The notes: generated by a model not told the origin, from the letters alone. 64,000 nucleotides of DNA from Arion vulgaris (GCA_020796225.1 CM036753.1:68170365-68234364); one strand, 5' to 3'. Positions 1-10,884 are shown, numbered from the stretch's first letter. A program made the numbers and translations.

Positions 1-894
1 AGTGGTGCATGCAGACAAAATTCCCACCTCATCAAGCACAAAACAAGACATCATGGCGTGGCTTGCAAAAGAAAATATATCGTTTTGTTGCAACAATTTT
101 AAAACTGAGTTGTTGCAACTGGTGAGACAGACTAAGAAGTCAAAGATTTTTATAATCGATAAAGTCATTGCTGAGCACGGCCACACTTCTCTTCGATTAG
201 CACCTTACCATTCACATCTCAATCCCACTGAGCTTGTGTGGGCTGCAGTCAAAGGTCAAGTTGCAGCAGTAAACAAGACTTTCAAACTTCGTGATGTAAA
301 AGTCCTAACACGTGATGCCCTCACAAAAATAGATATAGAATACTGGAACAAATGTGAAGAACATGTGCTCCGAGAAGAAGAGGCATATTGGCAACGAGAT
401 GGTTTGTATTTTCTCCAGCCCGCAGCAGTAGTCAATCTCTTCAACTTTTCAGACTCCGAATCTAAAGCTAACATCCCATTTGCTTTCACCTTCACCAGTT
501 GCCATACAATACCAGGGACTGGCAACAACTACCAAAGGTACGTCAATTTTATCGCCAAAGATAATATCAACATAAAAACACCCATGAAGAAAAAGCTAAC
601 CATGTCACATTGCTTTTTATAATATGTAATAGGATTACGCCTTTGCAAACATTCGCCACCATTTTGTGTATTACTGTAAATTCTAAACTTTGATTATCAT
701 TTTGTTGTGCTTATGCAAAATTATATAACAAAAACGTTTTTGCATCAACTAAGCTACCTACCAATTAGTTAAACATGGATTCGTAAACGTCGTGAGGTAT
801 ATAAGACTGCATGCAAAACATTACTTGTATCCATCAGATAGATTTCGTACAAATTAAACCTAAGTGTGATCACGAATTTTGGAACGAACTTATA
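1..894 (+). mobile_element. Tc1/mariner-like transposon, right part with terminal inverted repeat
   Basis: It holds the transposase end, then a 270 bp 3' region, and finishes with the terminal repeat tgatcacgaattttggaacg plus aact (867-890). The same terminal repeat closes the MITE at 24746-25436, where both ends are visible. The left end is outside the window. The bases after the terminus (tataatagta) fit insertion at a TA dinucleotide. Confidence 0.75.
2..622 (+). CDS. DDE-superfamily transposase, C-terminal part (cut by window edge)
   Basis: The frame is open from the window edge and ends at TAA 620-622. The visible part holds a block reading HGHTSLRLAPYHSHLNPTEL followed by VW at about residues 59-80. 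In IS630/Tc1/mariner-like DDE transposases this corresponds to the PPYSPDLNPIE-VW block, whose acidic residue (E of PTE) is the third catalytic residue. The first two catalytic acids would lie left of the window. Before the block is a helical stretch with KADI/ELLQLV-like spacing, typical of the common DDE_3-type transposons annotated as hypothetical proteins in invertebrates. The C-terminal 60 residues match nothing I know. The frame is intact as far as seen. The 270 bp after the stop recur at 25158-25436 next to a terminal inverted repeat, so this gene belongs to a transposon that ends near 894. It lies in the intron after SLC4 exon 11. Confidence 0.8.
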   Translation: MVHADKIPTSSSTKQDIMAWLAKENISFCCNNFKTELLQLVRQTKKSKIFIIDKVIAEHGHTSLRLAPYHSHLNPTELVWAAVKGQVAAVNKTFKLRDVKVLTRDALTKIDIEYWNKCEEHVLREEEAYWQRDGLYFLQPAAVVNLFNFSDSESKANIPFAFTFTSCHTIPGTGNNYQRYVNFIAKDNINIKTPMKKKLTMSHCFL

Positions 895-1107
895 ATAGTA
901 TTACGCAAAGCACAAACTGTAGCTCTAGCAGCAGTTATAGGGATCTCCAAAAAATTCACCCGTGAACAACTGCGCGATCAATATTGAAACCCACGACCGT
1001 AGGAACTCAAGGCAAACGGAATAACTACTTCGCAACATTGATTCATAAAAACATTAGACATGTAAAGACACATATAATGAGTGGAAAAAACAAGGGGGGA
1101 AAAATGA

Positions 1108-1463
1108 CAAAATGATGACAATTAAAACTAAATAAATATTCAACATACTTGCAGAACTGGTAAAATGACAATTAAAACGAAATGAATATTCAACATACTT
1201 GCAGAACTGGTAAAATGACAATTAAAACTAAATAAATATTCAACATACTTGCAGAACTGGTAAAATGACAATTAAAACTAAATAAATATTCAACATACTT
1301 GCAGAACTGGTAAAATGACAATTAAAACTAAATAAATATTCAACATACTTGCAGAACTGGTAACATGACAATTAAAACTAAATAAATATTCAACATACTT
1401 GCAGAACTGGTAAAATGACAGTTAAAACTAAATAAATATTCAACATACTTGCAGAACTGGTAA
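1108..1463. repeat. 50-bp minisatellite made from the exon 11 splice donor
   Basis: About seven units with an exact 50 bp period: caacatacttgcagaactgg starts at 1141, 1191, 1241, 1291, 1341, 1391 and 1441. The copy at 1441 is the real 3' end of SLC4 exon 11. On the minus strand each unit reads taccagttctgcaagtatgt, that is, the last 14 exon bases followed by the donor GTATGT. The remaining 28 bp are AT-rich (gacaattaaaactaaataaa). Copies differ at one to three bases. The array lies immediately downstream of the exon in transcript sense. Confidence 0.95.
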
Positions 1464-1582
1464 ATGATTTTTTCAAGTACAAGCATTGGTCCTGTGCTGC
1501 CAAGGATGTTGAGAGGCTGACCTCCAAAGAGGGCAAACCCGACACCAGTTACAGCTGCTGCCAAAATGCATTCCATGACCCC
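1449..1582 (-). CDS. SLC4A-like: SLC4 Na+/HCO3- cotransporter, exon 11 (TM2-TM3)
   Basis: Exon of 134 bp from acceptor TTTTTTCAG (AG at 1584-1583) to donor AA|GTATGT (GT at 1448-1447), entering in phase 0 and leaving two bases over. It encodes GVMECILAAAVTGVGFALFG followed by GQPLNILGSTGPMLVLEKII. The GQPL-ILGSTGP-LV-EKI stretch is the most conserved part of the SLC4 membrane domain (TM3 half-helix, part of the anion site); in vertebrate NBCs it reads AGQPLTILGSTGPVLVFEKI. It joins exon 10 in frame after ATG. TM4 onwards must lie left of the window. The exon end is duplicated six times in the array at 1108-1463. Confidence 0.95.
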
Positions 1583-1763
1583 CTGAAAAAAACAATAGAA
1601 TGAATAAAGAAGACTTTAAAATATTTTGAATCCTTATTCTCCTGAATACTAAATCGGTGTCATATTCACTCGACCAACCGTATCTCTCTCAGGACAAAAT
1701 GAGCAATTAAATAATATGAACCGCCCACCCTCATCTCCTCTCCCCCAAACTAAAATAATCTTA

Positions 1764-1784
1764 TATATATATTATATATATATA
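1764..1784. repeat. AT microsatellite
   Basis: Alternating TA run in intron sequence. The stretch 1600-2220 around it holds no gene or recognised repeat. Confidence 0.8.
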
Positions 1785-2225
1785 AAACACAACGAGTCCG
1801 ACACATAGTATTGACATCTTTTTATTGAGTGGATTTGACAGGACAATAAAAGTTAAATTACTATAATGCTGTTGTAAGAATTGAACATTTCACAAATCCT
1901 ATGAAAAACGCATAAGTGCGTGTAAATATAATTGTTCTAGAACAGTTTTCATAATTCTATGGACATTAACAAAAATAGTAGTTCAACGTACACACGCTGT
2001 CGGCGCAAACCACGCAGATCACAAAGAGGGGTTAACTTAGCGTGGTTGATAATAACGAATGCAAATAAATAACATATTTATGTAAACAATGTTTTTATGA
2101 ATGACTGTAGTGTCGATCCACTAATTCAGTTACATTGTCGCAGTTTAAGATCATTTGCAATCTTGCATACCTTTTAACTAAAGTTAAAACAAGTTCAAAC
2201 GCAATAGAACCGAGTTATATCTGAC

Positions 2226-3590
2226 CTTAGGGGTCGAAGTTTTAGGGACAACGTCGTGCCAGGTCTAGTGAGTTGACACTATTCAAGATCCTACCCCACC
2301 TCCAAGTGGTGACCCTGGAAAAAGAGGATCCTGTCTGGCTAAGCGGGTAGGGATCGAGGGAGAGCTACAGGTAGTGGTAGTAGTGCAAGCACAGAAACGT
2401 AACTCAGGTCCAAAACCCTGAACAAAATGCATGCATCTCCTGTCCGCTGTCCGACAAATAGTTGATCAAATGCAAGGAAAACGCAAGAACTAGCAGCATA
2501 CGAGGTCTGTGAACGACTCCACCGGAGCCAATGGCAGCACTATAATTGCCGCTGTGGGGCAAAAATCCATGAGAACGATGTGTAACGAATCAGCGGTCGC
2601 AACACAATTGCCAGCTCTAGGCAAGTGTCTCTGAGAACACTGTGAAGATACAAAGGAGGAGTGCAGGAAACTCCGTATCGGAGGTCAAGCACGGATTCAT
2701 CTATTGGGTAAGGTTGGCCGAGCGCAATTAATAAAGTGGCGTTCTAGGGCCTAACGAAATCGCCCCCTCTGGGACAACCGGACAAAGTACTGTTGCAATA
2801 ACAGCTAACATCGTCGGAAGAACTGGAGCGGGTGATATTAGCGAGCGCAAAATTATCAGTTTCGTTGACAGCGCCGATTGAAATGACCCACTGGATCATC
2901 TGTGTGCAGCCCCAGTCCAGTGTTTCCCGGGAACAGGGAAAATGCAGAGTTCAAATTACAAATTGCCAAGTGCAGATACGCGTCTCGAAAATGCTGAGAA
3001 TGTTCCTACTCCGGAATAAACTCACAGTGGCCGAAAAGTAAGGCCGAGTGTATAGTGGCTGGACAGGTCGTCCAAATCTAAACATTGTTGAGGCTGACAC
3101 TTGTCACGGCGACCTATACGCATAGGATGCCATAGTGCATGACAAGCTTATGTGTCTTAATGGCTGAACATGTTCCTAATCCGGAACGACCTCACATAGT
3201 CAGAAATGATGCATAGTGTAGACATACTCATAGGCGTAGATCATAAAGCTCAATTATACGGTGAAAAATGATCATTAAAGAGCTATGAATACACGAAGCA
3301 GCAGACAAGTGATCGTTCCAATGATCAGTCCTAGAAGGGTTGTAAATGTTCATATACCGGAACAACCTCACCCAGTCATATGCAAAGTAGTAAATGTTCT
3401 CTGGCGTAGTAGATCCAAGCCAAAATATACGGCATACAAGACCATTAAAGAGTGTTCATAAAGCGATGCAGAAGGAACACCGCACTCAGTTAGAAAGATT
3501 GCAGTACAAAAAAGGCTCTTTGGCGTAGATCAAAGCCAAAATATTCGGCAAACTGATCATTAAAGAGAACTTGTACGAATGAAGGGGAAG
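2226..3590 (+). repeat. Interspersed repeat F, copy 1 (about 1.4 kb)
   Basis: It begins near gggtcgaagttttagggaca and shares long blocks with 5415-6362, 39879-41376 and, inverted, 47625-48745. Shared landmarks are a gtgagttgacactattcaag-type opening, tctggctaagcgggtaggga (2334-2353), the cccagtccagtgtttcccgg block (2911-2930) and gatcaaagccaaaatattcg near 3529. There is no long reading frame. The 3' side ends in purine-rich repeats (aagaagaagaagaaat at 3791-3806). It could be a very long SINE-like element or a non-coding part of a larger transposon. Confidence 0.7.
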
Positions 3591-3934
3591 TGTTAGGGAC
3601 TATTCATCGAGCCCTCAAAACACTTCCCGTAGGAGGAAAACGAAAGCCTGACCTACACGAGTATGGTACCATACACAAAGTAGGGACCGAATTTCAACAA
3701 GAGTTCAACGTCATTCGTTCTTGTCAAATATCAATTATATGTCATAATCACAATAAGAAGGATAAAATTGGTTGCGAAGAACGAACGCTAAGAAGAAGAA
3801 GAAGAAATCTGGCTTTACAATTTAACATGGTACCTAGCTGTAAGTTTAAACAATTGTGATTCTACTCCATCCATCTGCTTTGGTACGTGCCAGTGTTGAG
3901 CGCAATGCGCTACGGTGTCAGCAGACCGAGTGCA

Positions 3935-4178
3935 GCTACCGAGTGCTGAACTTCGACATGCACAGCTACCGAGTGTGAGCAGACTTCGACATGCAAAGCT
4001 ACCGAGTGTGAGCAGACTTCGACATGCAAAGCTACCGAGTGTGAGCAGACTTCGACATGCAAAACTACCGAGTGTGCGCAGACTTCGACATGCACAGCTA
4101 CCAAGTGTGCGCAGACTTCGACATGCACAGCTACCGAGTGTGAGCAGACTTCGACATGCAAAGCTACCGAGTGTGTCA
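3935..4178. repeat. About 33-bp minisatellite
   Basis: About seven units of cttcgacatgcacagctacc plus gagtgtgagcaga. The unit length is near a multiple of three, so both strands stay open here, but the translated repeats are products of the array and not a gene. Array and flank lie inside the SLC4 intron. Confidence 0.9.
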
Positions 4179-4605
4179 CTATACAGACACGATATAGAAA
4201 TCCCAGATGTAAATATTACCTGACTAGCTATGGCGGGAAAGGGAAAATAAAGATGAACGAAGACATGACCTTCAACTACTAAGTCCTAGCAAACTGATGT
4301 CTCAAAAATTTCACACCTTAGCAAGAAACTATTTCATTTTCTTTTACAGGTGTGCAGGAAATATTTCTTGCTTTTCTTTTTAAAAAAAAGTGATGCGCGG
4401 TCTTTAAGTGTCTATACTTAGCATGCTCAGACGTACAGACGGTAAATTTATATACACACGGTCTGTGTTATACTTCAAAGGAAATGATGAGAGAAAATGA
4501 TAACGCAGGTGTAAGTTAAATGTGATCTTGAAGGAATTTGAAGGTCGTAGAACGATTTTGTCAGCAAAGTTTGAATATAGTCATGTTATAATACAGACTT
4601 TAGAG

Positions 4606-5047
4606 CAGAGGATCATAACCTTTTTCAGCTTTCGCCCTCTTGAAGATGAGGCAAGACTTCTCCCCTCCCTACATTGTTATCTTTTCATTTACCCCAGCCG
4701 AATCAACTGTAGTAAAAGGGAATATGTTTTTCACTATGAGTGTTATATCATCACTGTCCAGTAATCCCAATAACATTGACAGTGAGGAATGTAGACATTA
4801 ATAAAAACCACAAATAATTGACAAGAAATTTGAAGAGAAAAACAAACACATGAATCAAACGCAAAGATATTCTTTGCTATTTTTTAAAACGAAATTTTAA
4901 ACTTAGAGTTTTAATGAATAAACTTATTTTCACTGGAAAAACAAGTTAATATAAAAACATATTAAAACTCAAAATTCACCAAATTGTTATATTGTTTCCA
5001 CGCATTCCCTTGATACGGCCTCTCGTTTTCTAGGTTGAGAACCACTG
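4606..5047. mobile_element. hAT (Charlie-like) non-autonomous element, old
   Basis: Left end cagaggatcataaccttttt (4606-4625) and right end aggttgagaaccactg (5032-5047) are imperfect inverted copies. The CAGTGGTTCTCAACCT type of end is known from Charlie-like hAT elements. Flanking 8-mers ctttagag and atttaaaa match at only 5 of 8 positions, so the target duplication is eroded. The interior is AT-rich and has no transposase. Confidence 0.55.
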
Positions 5048-5207
5048 ATTTAAAATCGGGGATGAACATAAAAAATGAAATTTTTAAAACAGGAATACAA
5101 CACTGCGTATGGGACTTCAAATATTGCCACTGGAATTAATATCTCGCCCTTTATGGCCTAATATATCGAACATTCATGCAATCATGCAGAGTTCTGTGAT
5201 ACTTATT

Positions 5208-5412
5208 ATGATAATGAAAATCGTGGCATATCCTTTACAGAACGTAGCCATCAACCACAGTAAACGAGTTGTTGATTTTCTAGGCACGACTTATACATTC
5301 AGTAGTTTGTCATTGCTTTCTGAACGGTGAGGTCTATTTGTACCTTTAGTAAAAATCCCACAGAAACAAATTTGCTTACAAACCTCCTGCCGCGGTGTTT
5401 GTACCAGGTACG
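5208..5412 (-). mobile_element. SINE family C, copy
   Basis: Minus-strand copy of the tRNA-headed SINE seen complete at 45025-45279. Shared landmarks: gaaaatcgtggcatatcctt (5217-5236), the tgctttctgaacggtgaggt block (5313-5332) and aaatcccacagaaacaaatt. It abuts repeat F at 5415. Confidence 0.8.
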
Positions 5413-5414
5413 GG

Positions 5415-6362
5415 GGTCAAAGGCGCATAGAGACAACGTCGATCCAGGATTAGTGAGTGGGCACTAATCAAGATCCTACCCCAACTCCACGTGGTGACCT
5501 GGTAACAGACAACGATCATGTCTGGCTAAGTGGGTAGGGATCGAGGGAGAGCTACTCTGATTCAAGTGGTGATGAGACGCAGTACGTCCTACGAGATCTG
5601 CTCGCAAAACAGACGAACCGAATCTCAGAGTGACTGTTGAATCCACACGCATCTTCCGGTCAATGTCCGATGAAAAGTTGTCCAAATAGTTGCTGACACG
5701 TAAGAAACAGTAGTGTACGAAACGTCTGTAAACGAATCCCAACTCCCCCGGAGTAAATGGCCTCAAATAACTTGCCAGCTATTGGGTAAGAATCAATGAG
5801 ATCGATGCATAACAAATAAAAGATCTCAACAACTGTCTCTGAAACCACTGTAACGTATCGTGACGACACATAGGAAGATTTAGTAAATTCCGTACAAGAA
5901 GCCAAGCGCAGATAAATCTATTGGGTAAAGTTGACCGAGCGCAAATCCTAAAGTTGCGTTTAGCGCCTAACAAAACTACCTTCCCTGACCGAACAGTTGT
6001 TCCCACAACTAACATCCCCGGAAAAGCCAGGGTGGGTGATGCTTAGCGAGCGCAAAATCTAAGTCGCGATGATAGCGCCTAATGAAACGACCCTCTACAT
6101 TATTTGTGCGTTGTCTCAGTCCAGTGTTTCCGGGGCCAGGAAAATGCAGAGTAGTAGCTGCAAGCTACCCTAGGGCAAGCTACCCTAGTAAATAAAATAC
6201 TGGCTAAAATCGGACACATCGCCGAAGGATAAGCACAAGAGCTCTAAAAGGTGCTGAAGATGTGATGTAAAAAATCGTTCTTTGGCAAAGTCTGTTTATA
6301 TCACAACAAGAATGATCAAAGTGGCCGAAAAGAACGAACGAAGAAGAAGAATAAAGAACCAA
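5415..6362 (+). repeat. Interspersed repeat F, copy 2
   Basis: It shares order and sequence with copy 1: gtcaaaggcgcatagagaca, aagatcctaccccaactcca, tctggctaagtgggtaggga, then the cagtccagtgtttccggggc block near 6118. The 3' side ends in aagaacgaacgaagaagaag (6340-6359). No open frame of note. Confidence 0.75.
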
Positions 6363-6419
6363 GTATGTGTGAGTTGTTATAGGAATGCTTAATGAGAACA
6401 GTTAACATTTGTTATAAGA

Positions 6420-7020
6420 ACTAATTCATTGTTCACTTTTAATTTGAAGATCATCTTTATCATATATCGGACCGCCCCTGTGTTGCCGGGGCTAAAAAAG
6501 AGCAAAGAATAGTAACACTGCGACCTACAAAGCATGTCGTAAGAGACGACTGAGGTAGGGGCCTAGGGAATCTACCCAAGTAAATAGAAAGCATCGCAGA
6601 AATCGGATGTACTGGCTTACTTGTAGGCGTTTAACTGGCACAATGTACAATTGCTCTTAAACTCAGATCACATACTAATCACAAAGAATGGTTAACAAGT
6701 GGTCGATATTGAGCGTTTGAAGAAGAAGAAGAAGAAGTATATCGGACATATTATAATTTCTCCGATCTCCTGCTAAGCATGCATTTCTGTGTGTTTAGAC
6801 TAACAACTCCCATTCTGTGTTGACCTATTATGGTTTCTGTCATTGCTTTTTCATCTTGCAGCCCTAATCGATATGTATAGCTTGAGCAGCCGAATGAGAA
6901 TATCCTTTATCTTCCTCGTTGACATCTTCAGAGCGTATGTTTTCTTTCACAACATTGATGACGTCGATTTTGCCCATGGAAATCCCATTCCTTAATCGAA
7001 CATTACTCGGACAATATTTC
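6420..7020 (-). mobile_element. LINE 3' fragment (RNase-H class) interrupted by a SINE
   Basis: 6425-6472 and 6738-7010 match the 3' part of the LINE at 28195-28640, for example tgtgtttagactaacaactc (6790-6809) and the tcagagcgtatgttttcttt block. SINE D sits at the break between them. The coding frame is broken. Confidence 0.65.
6473..6737 (+). mobile_element. SINE family D, copy with target duplication
   Basis: About 265 bp flanked by TATATCGGAC on both sides (6463-6472 and 6738-6747). It starts cgcccctgtgttgccggggc and runs through the gcatgtcgtaagagacgact block (6532-6551), gaaatcggatgtactggctt and a 3' GAAGAAGAAG tail. It is inserted in an older LINE fragment. Confidence 0.85.
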
Positions 7021-7042
7021 AAGGATAATAACAGAATATTAG

Positions 7043-7655
7043 GACTTACCATACCATAATAGCACGACTTACCATAAGAGAATATCACAACTTATCATAA
7101 CAGAACACCACGACCTACCACAAAAGAACACCACAACTTGCCATAACATAACACTACGATTTACCACGACAGAATAACATGACATACCATAACAGAACAT
7201 AACACTAATATAAGAAACACACATAACATAACACACCTAACAAACAACACACTTACCATAAATAACACACGATTTGATAACAGACACACAACGTACCATA
7301 ACATAACACCACGATACAATAACATAACACCACGACTTTACAATATAACACCACGACTTACCATAACAGAACACCACAACTTACCATAACATAACACCAC
7401 GACTACCATAACATAACACCACGATCTACACATAACATAACACCACGACTTACAATAACATAACACCACGACTTACAATAACATAACACCACGACTTACA
7501 ATAACATAACACCACGACTTACATACAAAACACCAGACACATAACATAACACCACGACTTACCATAACAAGAACACCACGACTTACAATAACAGAACACT
7601 ACGACTTACCATAACAGAACACCACGACTTACCATAACAGAACACCACAACTTAC
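7043..7655. repeat. 23-bp minisatellite carrying the exon 10 splice donor
   Basis: About 25 irregular units of cttaccataacagaacacca plus cga. On the minus strand the unit contains ATGGTAAG, identical to the real donor of exon 10, whose last codon ATG is at 7658-7656. About eight units keep ATGGTAAG; others read ttattgtaag or are broken by small deletions. The array starts directly at the exon boundary. Confidence 0.9.
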
Positions 7656-7830
7656 CATGTATTGATCTGTCTCCTGTCCAAGCATTCCTCCGAATGTCAC
7701 GTTTGGGGTCAGTGTTGCCAGGAAAATGTACACAAATGAAGCTAAACACTGGATATGTAATGCATCTGTGTAGTCACTGATGTAGAAAGGAATCTTTCGC
7801 TTGATGTCGTTCACCAGACCACCAAAGAGA
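7656..7830 (-). CDS. SLC4A-like: SLC4 Na+/HCO3- cotransporter, exon 10 (linker and TM1)
   Basis: Exon of 175 bp from acceptor TTTTTCTTAG (AG 7832-7831) to donor ATG|GTAAGT (GT 7655-7654). It enters with one base that completes an Arg codon with exon 9 and leaves in phase 0. Product: LFGGLVNDIKRKIPFYISDY, then TDALHIQCLASFVYIFLATL and TPNVTFGGMLGQETDQYM. The L-N-DIKRK-PFY-SD-TDAL block before TM1 and the TFGG-LG turn after it are signatures of the SLC4 family. Downstream the donor is copied in a 23 bp array. Confidence 0.95.
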
Positions 7831-7903
7831 CTAAGAAAAATGTAAAAAAGTTTACTTAACTTTCTCAAATATAAAATGTGATATTCAGAAATTATCAACC
7901 CTA

Positions 7904-7919
7904 TATATCATCATCATCC

Positions 7920-7963
<44 letters not shown>
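7904..7963. repeat. ATC trinucleotide microsatellite
   Basis: About 20 ATC/TCA units with one substitution. It precedes a LINE 3' fragment at about 7965-8200, and such runs are the tail of that LINE family. Confidence 0.9.
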
Positions 7964-7964
<1 letters not shown>

Positions 7965-7966
<2 letters not shown>

Positions 7967-8200
7967 TATCTTGCATAGTGCAGAACTTTGCCACCTAACA
8001 TACCTTCGAAATTTTTCTCTCATATACCAGATGTCACGCCTCTGCAGCCGTCACGCTCAAACCATCAGTTACATCATGAATTCATCTTCTCCTGATTGCC
8101 GGGATACCGCCTTCCATAATGGTCTTCGCCAACCCTTCGTGTCTCTCTTTATATGTCTCAAATACTTCAATTATTATCTTATATAAGATGTATAAGATTT
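7965..8200 (-). mobile_element. LINE 3' fragment, family V
   Basis: The minus strand encodes a broken C-terminal tail like those at 48880-49150 and 49505-49690: a histidine-rich HIKRH-type start, a basic RGRPRRRWIQDVT-like motif, then a YERE run. It is damaged by frameshifts. The GAT tail is the microsatellite at 7904-7963. 8200-8830 holds nothing I recognise. Confidence 0.65.
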
Positions 8201-8829
8201 GATATCTTTCTAAATAAAGGTGTCTGTCACCACGATTTGCCCGAACTATTCTGCTCTCATTATATTATCTAAAACGTTGACCGCATTTCTTTTATATTTT
8301 GAATAAGAATTTTTGCTACTTATAAAGTTACAAAACAGAAATTTAACAGCAAAATTTAACGTAAACACACACATACATTAGCGTGCATGCGTAAAACGAT
8401 TTTATTGTTCTATAATCCTGTTTTGCCGTACAGAGTCGGGATAAGGAGAGATCCATAGAACGGTGTTTTCTGTTATTATTTGTACATCTTTAGCGTAGGA
8501 AATCTTTCGTCTGGTATCCATTGTATCTTAGTAGCCTTGATCGTTCAGGTGCAATATCAGTGATCTGCTTTTGATGCCGAAACCAAAAAAAAATATATGA
8601 AGTTTAGTATTAATTTTGTATCCACTTTTTATGCTGTCTTCATTCCTAAATTGCTCTTTTCTTAATATTACACACTCTGCCCAGATAGTGTTTACACATT
8701 ACTCGTAGTTCGTGGCCCGTTGGAACAAATGTCGCAGAGCTGCGTTATGATTTTTCATTGATAAATTAGCTGAAAGTGTATCTTAAACTGATTTTAAACA
8801 TTACTGGTTTTTTAAATATATTTTTCGCA

Positions 8830-9260
8830 TTCTATTCATCATCATCATCAGGTGCCGTGCCGGCTGACGTAGGCGATCATGGATCTCCACAAATCTCTGT
8901 CGTTGGTGTTTGCTATCAACTCACATGTTGACGCTCTACCGTGCCATAAAGTCAGGCTATCCAAAATTTTCTCTCTCTGTCTTCCTCTGTCTCGTCTACC
9001 CTCGATTTTACCGGTTGTCACAATGTGTTCTAAACCTCCCTCCTCATCACATGCCCGGAAAATGATGACTGCCTCTTTCTTATATTGATAAGCTTTCTCT
9101 GTGTCTTGATCTCATCAACACCTCAACATTAGTCATTTTAGCAGTCCATAGGATTCTCATCATTCTTCTGCAAAACCATATTTCTGTGGCCCTCAAAGAT
9201 TTTTCGATCTGTGTGTTCATTGTCAATGACTCGCATTCGTATGTCAGAATCGCATTCTAT
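8830..9260 (-). mobile_element. LINE 3' fragment, family Y
   Basis: The minus strand encodes, with frameshifts, a typical LINE ORF2 C-terminus: a WTAKMTNVEVL block, a GHV-R-like block, then TTGKIEGRRDRGRQREKILD and a short Arg-His-Gly-Thr end. The tail is a GAT repeat at 8836-8850. The same element recurs at 19545-20200. 9290-9550 is AT-rich with nothing recognised. Confidence 0.75.
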
Positions 9261-9559
9261 AGCTTTGAAATAAAAGTACATTTATTTACAAAATGAGATG
9301 TTCTAAAAAACAAGTTCAGCGCAATTAAAAAACTGCAGCTCAAATTGTACATACAATGAAGTGTAATCTTGAATAAAAAAACCTATTTTATTCTGCTACA
9401 TCGTGTGTTTTAATGCCCGTAGTCAATGTGCTAATGTACTTTATTCATTTATTTAGCTATACTAAAGTTAACATGTTTATCAGTGCTGTTTAATAATAAT
9501 ACTTTTAGTAATAGTAATATTGTTACATGAAATGAGTTTTTTTTATATATATTTCTCGT

Positions 9560-9710
9560 ACCGTTATACGTTACATAGGACCTTCAAGTAATTGCTCCAT
9601 ACCGCTTCGTCCTGGGAAACTCGATGAAACTCTTCCATTGAATTGAGTCCGACATTTCTTGCCTCTCTCAGCAAAGTTCGTTTCAGGGTTTCACTTGGGC
9701 GTATTAAATT
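9560..9710 (-). mobile_element. LINE 3' fragment, family X
   Basis: Minus-strand copy of the C-terminal tail seen intact at 60327-60496 (taccgttatacgttacatag matches the end of that element). It is truncated and diverged. Confidence 0.75.
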
Positions 9711-9847
9711 AGCATACTTTGTCTAAGTGCCATTCTAGAAGCATTGAAATAACAGAGTATTACATTTTCAGATTCTTGTATCAAGGATCAGGATGAGCGA
9801 TCGATGGAAAATAGTACAACCACAAGCACAAACAACAAAAAATGTAC

Positions 9848-9939
9848 CGTCCACTGAAGACCAGATCTGGGTCGGCATGACTATCATGTTCTACGTGTCC
9901 TTCTTCACCGTCCGCTTTTGATGGAAGTTTTCTGAATTC
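9848..9939 (-). CDS. SLC4A-like: SLC4 Na+/HCO3- cotransporter, exon 9 (pre-TM1 linker)
   Basis: Exon of 92 bp from acceptor CTGTTTTAG (AG 9941-9940) to donor ACG|GTACAT (GT 9847-9846). Product: EFRKLPSKADGEEGHVEHDS then HADPDLVFSG plus two bases of Arg. Vertebrate NBCs have the same acidic, His-rich linker ending in a D-EL--TGR-type motif before LFGGL. It enters in phase 0 from exon 8, and its two spare bases join exon 10 to give FSGR-LFGG. It was found by reading the strand directly because it is too short for most ORF filters. Confidence 0.9.
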
Positions 9940-10204
9940 CTAAAACAGATATAAAGTAGATTAATGGTGAACTAATTAAACGGTGTTGAGAAATTAATAA
10001 TGTTAATTTATAGAAACATCAAGGAACAATTTTTGTATTTTAATGGGGAACATTTTTTTTTAAATCTTCACAACTGATAAAACAAATATAACAGCTGATA
10101 TGGCAGGGGTAATGTTGACCACATCACCCATCGTGTGCTGACGGTAAATAAAAAATACGAGTTTTACACTGTATTACCCTTTATAACACGTGTATAACAA
10201 GGGC

Positions 10205-10440
10205 TCTTAAAAACAGCTGATGTAAATATGAATGAACACAAATTAGAAGGTGTTGATAGATTTGAATATTTAGATTCGTTGCTAACACACGAAGGGAATG
10301 TTACACAAGAAATAAAAACTGTATTTCAATAACTACAAAAGATATGGAAGGGAATGGATATTAAGACGAAACTGAAGTTTGTAAGAGCATAATAGATATA
10401 AACAATATTGTAATTCCACTATATTTTATAGTAAAACGAA
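10205..10440 (+). mobile_element. LINE reverse-transcriptase remnant
   Basis: Plus strand reads GVDRFEYLDSLLTHEGNVTQ then EIKT before stops, the FEYLGS---DG---EI block that follows the RT palm in APE-type LINEs. It is heavily damaged. Confidence 0.6.
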
Positions 10441-10732
10441 GAAGCAACAATTCATTAATCACAGATTAATTTTTATTGTGAATTACTTAACTTTATTTTT
10501 CTGTATTACTAAATTACAACTTTTATTTATTTTTGATTTTGTATGAATAACCCTTCATAAGGCTCATAACACGGTAAAGAAAGCACACAAAATGTTTAAA
10601 AATATTGACATTGACTTACTAGAGATAAGATGTCTAACTTTCACGATTCTAGAGTTTGGCGTTTTCAAGTTCTTCCTGTGAGAGACACACTGACAACCTG
10701 TTTTATTTGATAATAAGATATATTCAATTTAC

Positions 10733-10879
10733 CTGATCAGGAACCTTATCAGGTGGCTCAATTCTAATCTTGGGATCCCATTCTCCAGGTGGAAGAACTG
10801 TCACTTGCTCCAGGAACTCATCTATACCGGCCACAATATCATCTCGAGTACGACCTTTGTAGGCAACTTCTCGAAAAAC
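10733..10879 (-). CDS. SLC4A-like: SLC4 Na+/HCO3- cotransporter, exon 8 (end of N-domain)
   Basis: Exon of 147 bp, phase 0 to phase 0, from acceptor TTTACTTCAG (AG 10881-10880) to donor CAG|GTAAAT (GT 10732-10731). Product: [63 protein letters not shown] is diagnostic of the Na+-coupled SLC4 branch (NBCe1, NBCn1, NDCBE, NCBE and insect NDAE1); Cl-/HCO3- exchangers differ here. This is the main reason for the subtype call. A tandem array starts 5 bp upstream of the acceptor. Confidence 0.97.
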
Positions 10880-10884
10880 CTGAA

